Shown: piece after piece, positions 5,852 to 10,749 of the stretch
Position numbering within the stretch: the first letter of the stretch is position 1
Layout of the letters: each line of letters starts with the position of its first letter
NCBI GenBank assembly: GCA_030916785.1
Contig: JAUPVY010000012.1
Coordinates: 1-10,749, forward strand
Origin: Patescibacteria group bacterium
GTDB lineage: Bacteria; Patescibacteriota; Minisyncoccia; Phycocordibacterales; DATDWN01
DNA: 10,749 nucleotides
Direction of reading: 5' to 3'
Position numbers and translations under genes: made by a program
The notes under the pieces: model-generated
Told to the model about the DNA's origin: nothing
What the model saw: the letters and a program-made list of their open reading frames with translations, nothing else
Database searches by the model: none

Positions 5852-6074
5852 TGTGCTGAGCACAAGCAATTGTGCAAAGTACAAGGACTGGGACTGTTAA
5901 AAACGGGATTTTGATAAAACAATTAAATCATTACACACAAACAAAAACGCTACCCATTATTACAGTAATGTAGTAATGGTCCAACACGGCTCATACGAGA
6001 GGCCATACGCCGTGCATCCCGAACAAATTTATTTGTGAGGGAAGAAGACATGGTCCAAGTTTAAGGAACACTTG
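5852..6074 (+). other. Group I-like intron after 23S U1931
   Basis: Exon sequence CCTAAGGT is interrupted and resumes as AGCGAAATTCC, so the insert lies after E. coli U1931. It is 223 nt, with U before and G as its last base, the group I splice-site rule. A segment GAGAGGCCATAC (R-like) and AAGACATGGTCC (S-like) mirror the group I R and S consensus and can form P7 (GGCCAT/ATGGTC with one wobble). Between them is a P8-like hairpin TCCC..GGGA containing ACAAAT/ATTTGT. P1 can be drawn with U5851 wobble-paired to G5866. I could not assign P3 confidently. No endonuclease frame is present. Position 1931 is a known group I site (for example in Thermotoga). Confidence 0.75.
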
Positions 6075-6736
6075 AGCGAAATTCCTTGTCTGGTAAGTTC
6101 AGACGTGCACGAATGGTGTAATGACTGGAGAACTGTCTCGGGGACTTGCTCGGTGAAAATACAGTACCGGTGAAGATGCCGGTTACCTGCAGTTAGACGA
6201 AAAGACCCCAGGAGCTTTACTGCAGCTTGATATTGAGAATATGACTTGCATACGTAGCATAGTGGTGAGACTTTGAAGCGGGCTTTCGGGTACCGTGGAG
6301 TCGTCAGTGAAATAGCCATTTTGTTTGTTATATTTTCTAACCTCGGCGGAAAAAACGACGAGAGACAGTTTCTGGTGGGCAGTTTTAGTGGGGCGCTATC
6401 CTCCTAAAAAGTAACGGAGGAGTTTATTAAGGTCAGCTAGGCGCGAATGGAAACCGTGCCGATAGTGTAATGGCATAAGCTGGCTTAACTGTGAGACGTA
6501 CTTGTCAAACAGATGCGAAAGCAGAACATAGTGAACCGACGGTCCGTGTTAGAGGCGGCCGGAGATTATCGGATAAAAGCTACCCTGGGGATAACAGGCT
6601 GGTTGCACCTAAGCGTCCATAGCGACGGTGCAGTTCGGCACCTCGATGTCGGCTCATCTTATCCTGGGGGTGAAGAAGCTCCCAAGGGTTTGGCTGTTCG
6701 CCAATTAAAAAGATACGCGAGCTGGGTTCAGACCGT

Positions 6737-7209
6737 ACTGAAGTCAAATCTTTTGACTGAAGTGCAATCTGAATCCTCAGAGGAATTTCGTTTAATGAAT
6801 AAAATAAGAAAGATAGAACTAATCACATCACGGCGGTCCTGAGACTACGCGTAATCGCGAAGTCGAAGGATTAAAGTTGACTTATGTCGGTAAAACCGCA
6901 GGTTTTACCCTGAGCGAATCCTGAGTTTTTCGAAGGATGAGTCGAAGGGCAAAATCGGTAATACCGAGGGAAGAGTATTTCGCAGGCTCAATACGAGTCT
7001 GGTGACTCGCCCGTAGAGACTGAACGTCAACAATTTGTTTTCTTTTGTGAGGGGTGGGGAGAGAGTTCCCTAGTTGTTCTGGTTCGAAACGGAACACAAA
7101 TCTCGCGAGGGGGAGGGTATCGCCACCCCAGTCGCGCTCCTACCCTCCATTTACAGAAGAAAACAGAAAAAGCTACAGTCCATTGCCAAATGAAAATTTG
7201 GGTAACAAG
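6737..7209 (+). other. Group I intron after 23S U2593
   Basis: Exon sequence CAGACCGT is interrupted and resumes as CGTGAGACAGG, which is the H93-region junction after E. coli U2593, the site of the Chlamydomonas I-CreI intron. The insert is 473 nt and ends in G. P1 is clear: G6735-U6736-A-C-U pairs with A-G-U-G-C (6761-6765), giving the diagnostic U-G wobble at the 5' splice site, with an AGTCAAA/TTTGACT extension. P3 is GTTGAC/GTCAAC (6876-6881 with 7026-7031). P7 is GACTG/CAGTC (7018-7022 with 7176-7180), inside R-like TAGAGACTGAAC and S-like AAGCTACAGTCC. A P6-region hairpin is CGAGTC-TGGT-GACTCG (6994-7009). No homing endonuclease frame is present. Confidence 0.9.
6889..6949. repeat. Tandem hairpins and REP-like palindrome inside the U2593 intron
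   Basis: A 9-bp hairpin GGTAAAACC-GCA-GGTTTTACC (6889-6909) abuts a palindromic unit running from CCCTGAGCGA to GTCGAAGGG (6908-6949), with pairs CCCT/AGGG and ATCCT/AGGAT flanking a GA-rich internal loop. The CCCTGAGCGA...TCGAAGGG type resembles a short interspersed palindrome that I recall from many environmental genomes; copy number here is unknown. It sits in the P5/P6 region of the intron, where extra sequence is tolerated. Confidence 0.6.
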
Positions 7210-7537
7210 CGTGAGACAGGTTGGTCTCCTATCTACTGCAGGCGTTGATTCTTGAGAAGATTTGCCCCTAGTACGAGAGGACCGGGGTGAACTGACCTCT
7301 GGTGTGTCTGCTGTCCTGCCAAGGGCACCGCAGAGTAGCTAAGTTGGGAAATGATAAACGCTGAAAGCATCTAAGCGTGAAGCATACTTCAAGATTAGGA
7401 ATCGTTTGAGGCCCGTGAGAGATGATCACGTGATAGGCACTAGGTGTAAGCACAGTAATGTGTTGAGCCAAGGTGTACTAATTAGCCGATTTCTATTAGG
7501 AAATTTAATAATCACAGCGCGACAATGTTGTGCAAAA

Positions 7538-7555
7538 ACTTTATCCTGTTACATG
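7538..7555 (+). other. Pre-23S processing stem, 3' arm
   Basis: Perfect 18-base complement of 3303-3320, located 35 nt beyond the estimated 3' end of 23S. With the outer segment 7581-7590 (pairs 3266-3275), it closes the whole 23S precursor. Confidence 0.85.
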
Positions 7556-7598
7556 GAGAGAATCCATGAATGTTCTTCTTTTACTTTTACATTTTTAT

Positions 7599-7691
7599 GG
7601 GTGTCTTGAGTGTAAGTCCTTGATCTGAAAAGATCCGACTTACTAAACAGCTCGATTAACAATCGAGTCGACGGGGAACCGTTGGACACCC
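7599..7691 (+). ncRNA. Four-way-junction RNA in the 23S-5S spacer
   Basis: The spacer folds by eye into a compact structure: closing stem GGGTGTC/GACACCC (7599-7605 with 7685-7691); arm B GTAAGTC/GACTTAC (7612-7618 with 7637-7643) topped by GATCT-GAAA-AGATC with a GNRA loop; arm C CTCGATT-AAC-AATCGAG (7651-7667); arm D CGACGG-GGAA-CCGTTG with another GNRA loop (7669-7684), directly stacked on the closing stem. A tRNA is normally in this sort of place and the topology is tRNA-like, but there is no T-loop TTCRANNC, no CCA and arm B is too long. It may be a processing signal, a protein-binding site or a degenerate tRNA-like element. Confidence 0.65.
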
Positions 7692-7721
7692 TTACCAATT
7701 TAAGTAAAAATTGAAAATTTA

Positions 7722-7831
7722 GTTTTGGTGCTTTATCGCAGAGGTCACACCCGTTCTCATTCCGAACACGGCAGTTAAGCTCTGTTGAGGCGATGATACT
7801 CCTTTGGGGGAAAGTAGCTAGGCGCCAGAAC
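7722..7831 (+). rRNA. rrf: 5S ribosomal RNA
   Basis: About 110 nt. Core signatures are ACACCCGTTCTCATTCCGAACACGGCAGTTAAGCTC-type sequence at ~7747-7782 and GGGGGAAAGTAGCTAGGCGCCA at the 3' side. Helix I is GTTTTGGTGC with GCGCCAGAAC (7722-7731 with 7822-7831, two G-U pairs). A flanking TTGAAAA/TTTTCAA pair (7711-7717 with 7836-7842) extends it as a maturation stem. It lies about 220 nt after 23S in the same transcript. Confidence 0.95.
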
Positions 7832-7844
7832 CAAGTTTTCAATT

Positions 7845-7877
7845 CAAAAAACACTCGCTTTGTGCGAGTGTTTTTTG
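7845..7877 (+). terminator. rRNA operon terminator
   Basis: A 14-bp perfect stem (CAAAAAACACTCGC with GCGAGTGTTTTTTG) around loop TTTGT, with T6. It ends the 23S-5S transcript right after 5S. Its right arm overlaps the TG of the extended -10 promoter for the next gene. Confidence 0.92.
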
Positions 7878-7884
7878 GTATAAT
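7876..7884 (+). promoter_or_regulatory. Extended -10 promoter, leaderless start
   Basis: TGGTATAAT is a perfect extended -10 (TGn plus TATAAT at 7879-7884). It ends 6 nt before the ATG at 7891, so transcription should start at or beside the start codon. No -35 is convincing, which an extended -10 can do without. The promoter is packed against the rRNA terminator. Confidence 0.7.
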
Positions 7885-7890
7885 CATTTT

Positions 7891-9252
7891 ATGGCATTGT
7901 CATGGTCTACAAAACGACGTTTTATGTACGGACTCTTGCTTATTATTCTGACCTCAGGGTTCCTTGGGTTTGTGTATTACAAAACTCTCTATCGGGCACC
8001 AACATGCACTGATGGTGTGAAAAATGGTGATGAGATGGGGGTTGATTGTGGTGGTTCATGTTCAAACATTTGTACAACCGATACTCTTTCACCGATTGTT
8101 CTCTGGGCGAAACCATTTCTAGTGGTCAACAATGTGTATAATCTGGCGGCATATGTTGAAAATCCAAATGTTAACTCAAAAAATACAACAGCCGAGTATA
8201 CTTTTTCTGTGTATGATGAGAATCATCAGTTAATTGGTATTCGCACCGGGCAGACATTTATTCCAAAAAATAAACGTTTTGTTGTTTTTGAACCAAGTTT
8301 TACTACTGGCGCACGCAAGGCAAAAACAGTTGATTTCCAATTTACAAAACTTGGTACATGGGTTAAGGATACAACAAAAGATCCATTGCTTGCGATACAG
8401 TATAGTCCGCTTTCTGGTACCTCAACAGTTCCGCGTATTGATGGTACGATTACGAACAATTCTTTGAGTACGGTTAAAAATGTAGAACTGGTTGCACTCG
8501 TGTTAGACAACAAGGAAAATGTGGTTGCAGTGTCACGTACATTTGTTGATGATGTTGCGAAAAGCCAGTCACAGGATTTTGTCTTTATGTGGCCACGACC
8601 TTTTAATCTTGGTGTTGAAGCGTGTGTTAATCCTGTTGATGTGTCACTCGTGCTTGATCGGTCGGGTAGTATGATGTCAGAGGGGAAAAATCCACCAGAA
8701 CCATTTACTACGGTCAAGCAAACTGCCAAAGAATTTATTAAAAACTTATATGATGATAGCAGTGTTGGGTTTATATCATTTGGTACGAATGCATTTGAGG
8801 AGCGAATGGTGTCCTCTAATAAACAAGATGTCATTTCTGCAATTGATTCATTTGCATTAGCGACTGGTACACAACAACAACAGACTAATATCGGAGAGGG
8901 AATACAGTTGGCATCCCAGCAATTGCGGTCAGGTGCACGGTCACAGGATAATAAAGTGATTGTATTACTGACTGATGGCATTCCAACCGAACCTCGATCA
9001 TCTCAGATAGATTACCCTCGTATCTATGCCGAATCAATGGCCCGTGAGGCAAGTGCATCTGGCATCACTATTTATACCATTGGTTTGGGTAAGTCGGTCA
9101 ATGAAGGTTTTTTGAAAACGATTGCAGGTAGTCCCGACAGGTATTTCTTTGCACCGACAAAAGAGACACTATCATCAATATATACTCGTATCGGTTCTTC
9201 ATTGTGCGAAAAGAAACCAAATGCTATCACTATCATTTACCGAATCTTTTAA
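7891..9252 (+). CDS. Membrane-anchored VWA-domain protein with N-terminal DCGG cysteine motif
   Basis: A 453-aa protein. Residues 1-10 are basic and 11-30 form one hydrophobic helix, an uncleaved anchor or signal peptide, with the rest expected outside the membrane. A cysteine cluster follows: C39-TDGVKNGDEMGVD-C53-GGS-C57-SNI-C61, a disulfide or metal-binding knot often seen in CPR surface proteins. Residues ~68-235 are beta-rich, probably an Ig-like or FxLYD-type domain. The von Willebrand A domain spans ~248-440, with the metal-ion-dependent adhesion site intact: D256-R-S258-G-S260, T332 and D362 (LLTDG). It most likely binds a protein or surface ligand through Mg2+. The ATG directly after the extended -10 sets the start. 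Only 9 nt separate it from rodA, so they are co-transcribed, which hints at a cell-envelope role. Confidence 0.85.
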   Translation: MALSWSTKRRFMYGLLLIILTSGFLGFVYYKTLYRAPTCTDGVKNGDEMGVDCGGSCSNICTTDTLSPIVLWAKPFLVVNNVYNLAAYVENPNVNSKNTTAEYTFSVYDENHQLIGIRTGQTFIPKNKRFVVFEPSFTTGARKAKTVDFQFTKLGTWVKDTTKDPLLAIQYSPLSGTSTVPRIDGTITNNSLSTVKNVELVALVLDNKENVVAVSRTFVDDVAKSQSQDFVFMWPRPFNLGVEACVNPVDVSLVLDRSGSMMSEGKNPPEPFTTVKQTAKEFIKNLYDDSSVGFISFGTNAFEERMVSSNKQDVISAIDSFALATGTQQQQTNIGEGIQLASQQLRSGARSQDNKVIVLLTDGIPTEPRSSQIDYPRIYAESMAREASASGITIYTIGLGKSVNEGFLKTIAGSPDRYFFAPTKETLSSIYTRIGSSLCEKKPNAITIIYRIF

Positions 9253-9261
9253 CTCTGGTGT

Positions 9262-10407
9262 ATGTGGCGATCTTTATATTCATACGTATTCAAAAATATA
9301 GACTGGATGCTTTTTGGTAGTGCGGTGCTCATCACCTGTGCTGGTTTGGTGACCATGAATTCATTTTCTGTATTTGGGGTTTCCCAGAATCGGTTTTTTG
9401 ACCGTCAATTAACATGGATGATTGTATCTATTTGTGTTTTCTTCGGTGCAAGCGTATTTGATTGGCGATTTTTGAAAAACACGCGCATTGTTGTTGGGTT
9501 GTTCGGGGTGTCTGTTGGTGTTTTGTCACTACTTTTTATTTTGGGTAGTGTATTTAAGGGGGCACAAAGTTGGTTTGATCTTGGGGCATTATCTTTTCAG
9601 CCGACAGACCTCGTTAGTCTGGTGGTGATTGTTTTGTTGGCAAAATATTTTTCACGTCGTCATATTGAAATAGCAAATATACGCCATATTATCGTATCCG
9701 GTTTCTATGTTTTTGTTGTTTTTGTACTCGTATTACTTCAGCCCGATTTTGGTTCTGCTATCATTATATTTTTCCTGTGGTTAGGTATGGTGTTGGTTTC
9801 TGGTATTTCAAAAAAACATTTATTTTTAGTTTTTTTTATTGCCGTGGTTTCGTTTAGTTTTCTGTGGGGGTTTGCATTCAAACAATATCAAAAAGATCGT
9901 ATTAGAACTTTTGTCTCACCACTTACCGATATTCGTGGGACTGGGTACAATGCATACCAATCAACGATTGCTGTTGGTTCTGGTGGGTGGCTTGGTAAAG
10001 GTATTGGGTATGGGACACAGTCAAAGTTGCAGTTTTTACCAGAATATCAGACCGATTTTATTTTCGCCTCATTTGCTGAGGAGTGGGGATTTGTTGGTGT
10101 TATATTGCTACTAACTCTCTATGGTATTTTGTTTTGGCGAATGATGGCAATTTCTTTCCGAGGATCTACAAACTTTGAAATGCTATTTGGTTTAGGTTTG
10201 ACTATTTTATTTGTCACACATTTTATTGTGCATATTGGTATGAATATCGGGTTACTGCCAGTGACAGGTAAAACATTACCTTTTATGAGTTATGGTGGTA
10301 GTCATTTATTAACTGAGTTTTTAGGGTTAGGAATCTTGACGGGGATGAAGCGATATGGACGGACGGTTCATAAATCTGTCGCGCAGAATGAAGTAATTGG
10401 TGTGTAA
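9262..10407 (+). CDS. rodA: RodA-type SEDS peptidoglycan glycosyltransferase
   Basis: A 381-aa polytopic protein of the SEDS family (RodA/FtsW/SpoVE), which polymerises lipid II into glycan strands together with a class B PBP. About ten membrane helices are visible. Family motifs in order: GAQSWFDLGALSFQPTDL (100-117), LQPDFGSA (159-166), DRIRTFVSPLTD (212-223), GYNAYQSTIAVGSGGWLGKGIGYGTQSKLQFLPEYQTDFIFA (228-269), in which D265 matches the essential aspartate of E. coli RodA (D262), AEEWGFVG (272-279) and LPFMSYGGSHLL (339-350). It reads as RodA rather than FtsW by the GAQ.W.DLG and LP...TDF pattern. Small differences: T-D replaces the usual S-E at 115-116. No Shine-Dalgarno sequence precedes the ATG; translational coupling to the VWA gene is likely. 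Confidence 0.93.
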   Translation: MWRSLYSYVFKNIDWMLFGSAVLITCAGLVTMNSFSVFGVSQNRFFDRQLTWMIVSICVFFGASVFDWRFLKNTRIVVGLFGVSVGVLSLLFILGSVFKGAQSWFDLGALSFQPTDLVSLVVIVLLAKYFSRRHIEIANIRHIIVSGFYVFVVFVLVLLQPDFGSAIIIFFLWLGMVLVSGISKKHLFLVFFIAVVSFSFLWGFAFKQYQKDRIRTFVSPLTDIRGTGYNAYQSTIAVGSGGWLGKGIGYGTQSKLQFLPEYQTDFIFASFAEEWGFVGVILLLTLYGILFWRMMAISFRGSTNFEMLFGLGLTILFVTHFIVHIGMNIGLLPVTGKTLPFMSYGGSHLLTEFLGLGILTGMKRYGRTVHKSVAQNEVIGV

Positions 10408-10456
10408 AACTTCCAAATTTGGCGATCTCCTCGTTGAAAATTCAAATTTGGAAGTT
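10408..10456. terminator. Inverted repeat between convergent genes
   Basis: A 14-bp perfect inverted repeat (AACTTCCAAATTTG at 10408-10421 with 10443-10456) separated by 21 nt begins right after the rodA stop codon. It lies between rodA and the convergent glycosyltransferase gene and probably stops both transcripts, but neither side has a proper T-tract directly after the stem; T-rich sequence appears only at 10478-10484. Confidence 0.5.
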
Positions 10457-10482
10457 CTGATAATTGGGTAGGTTTGGTTTTT

Positions 10483-10749
10483 TTATTTCAAATAAATTTC
10501 AGTTGTTTTTTTGAGCATTTGTTTAACTGAAAATTGAGTTTCAATATCATGTCTTAAATTGACGCCTAAATGGAGCCGTTTTTCTGGGTTTTCGATAAGA
10601 TGGGTTATGGAGTGAGTGATCTCGTCAATGTTTCTGTGTATGAGTAGTCCAGTTTTTTCATCGGTAATAATTTCTGGAATACCACCAACTTTTGTTGCAA
10701 TAACCGCACACTCTGCAAGACCTGCTTCAAGGAGTGTGTATGGTAATGC
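10483..10749 (-). CDS. Glycosyltransferase family 4-type, C-terminal end (partial)
   Basis: The reading frame enters from the right edge and gives 88 residues to a TAA at 10483. It begins ALPYTLLEAGLAECAVIATKVGGIPEII, the donor-binding block of GT-B glycosyltransferases (GT4 family usual form: E-x7-E with P.VLLEAMA.G.PVVAT.VGG.PE). Then comes TDEKTGLLI and a closing helix through residues 60-88 (NPEKRLHLGVNLRHDIETQFSVKQMLKKTTEIYL). It would use a nucleotide sugar and probably works in surface polysaccharide or glycolipid synthesis; the acceptor cannot be told. The catalytic N-terminal half is outside the window. It converges on rodA. Confidence 0.9.
   Translation of the reverse strand, partial: ALPYTLLEAGLAECAVIATKVGGIPEIITDEKTGLLIHRNIDEITHSITHLIENPEKRLHLGVNLRHDIETQFSVKQMLKKTTEIYLK

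Noticed and set aside
6513..6842. 109-aa reading frame in 23S
   Set aside because: It covers the peptidyl-transferase domain of 23S and crosses an intron boundary; it is a chance frame.
7054..7248. 64-aa frame as a possible homing endonuclease in the U2593 intron
   Set aside because: It has no LAGLIDADG, HNH or GIY-YIG motif, is too short, and runs past the 3' splice site into the exon.
7651..7667. Anticodon-like arm (loop TTAACAA) as evidence for a tRNA-Val in the 23S-5S spacer
   Set aside because: The stem pairs further to leave a 3-nt loop, and the element lacks a T-loop, a proper D arm and CCA.
8226..8981. 251-aa minus-strand frame opposite the VWA gene
   Set aside because: The plus strand encodes a clear VWA domain with all metal-site residues; the antisense frame has no recognisable domain.

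Overview
The window looks like a piece of a small, AT-rich bacterial genome, most probably a Patescibacteria/CPR-type bacterium. The reasons are the type of rRNA locus (a 23S gene loaded with introns and insertions and with no 16S beside it), short promoter-to-start distances that suggest leaderless mRNAs, and small proteins of types common in that group: a winged helix fused to a degenerate nucleotidyltransferase, a conserved-TM-helix membrane protein, and a DCGG-motif VWA protein. The lineage is an inference and was not tested by alignment.

Layout. 1-630: a solitary IS200-type insertion sequence (TnpA at 117-569) flanked by strong hairpins. 631-1317 (minus): an unrecognised 228-aa protein. 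1402-1977: a winged-helix/nucleotidyltransferase-like regulator. 2063-2752: a small membrane protein related to mechanosensitive channels, followed by a terminator. 2806-2919 (minus): a candidate ~115-nt non-coding RNA with its own promoter and terminator. 2978-7877: an rRNA transcription unit (promoter, long leader, 23S, structured spacer, 5S, terminator). 7891-10407: a VWA-domain protein followed 9 nt later by RodA. 10483-10749 (minus): the C-terminal end of a family-4-type glycosyltransferase.

The centrepiece is the 23S gene, about 4.1 kb instead of about 2.9 kb. Four insertions can be placed by matching exon sequence to E. coli 23S. (i) Helix 25 is extended by a 15-bp perfect stem with a structured loop (4031-4174). 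(ii) Helix 45 carries a ~320-nt element closed by an 18-19-bp helix, and inside it lie two tRNA genes with encoded CCA: a Glu-like tRNA with an irregular anticodon arm, and a canonical tRNA-Ala(UGC). (iii) A 223-nt group I-like intron lies after U1931. (iv) A 473-nt group I intron lies after U2593, the I-CreI homing position. H25 and H45 are the two classical sites where enterobacterial 23S genes carry RNase III-excised intervening sequences. Placing tRNAs in such an insert means that tRNA maturation should itself cut the large rRNA, so the ribosome would be expected to carry a fragmented 23S. The 23S-5S spacer also holds a compact four-way-junction RNA (7599-7691) that matches no tRNA.

The pre-23S ends pair through an 18-bp processing stem (3303-3320 with 7538-7555). 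The protein genes downstream, VWA plus RodA, fit cell-envelope functions; the other protein genes show no obvious functional link to the rRNA unit.
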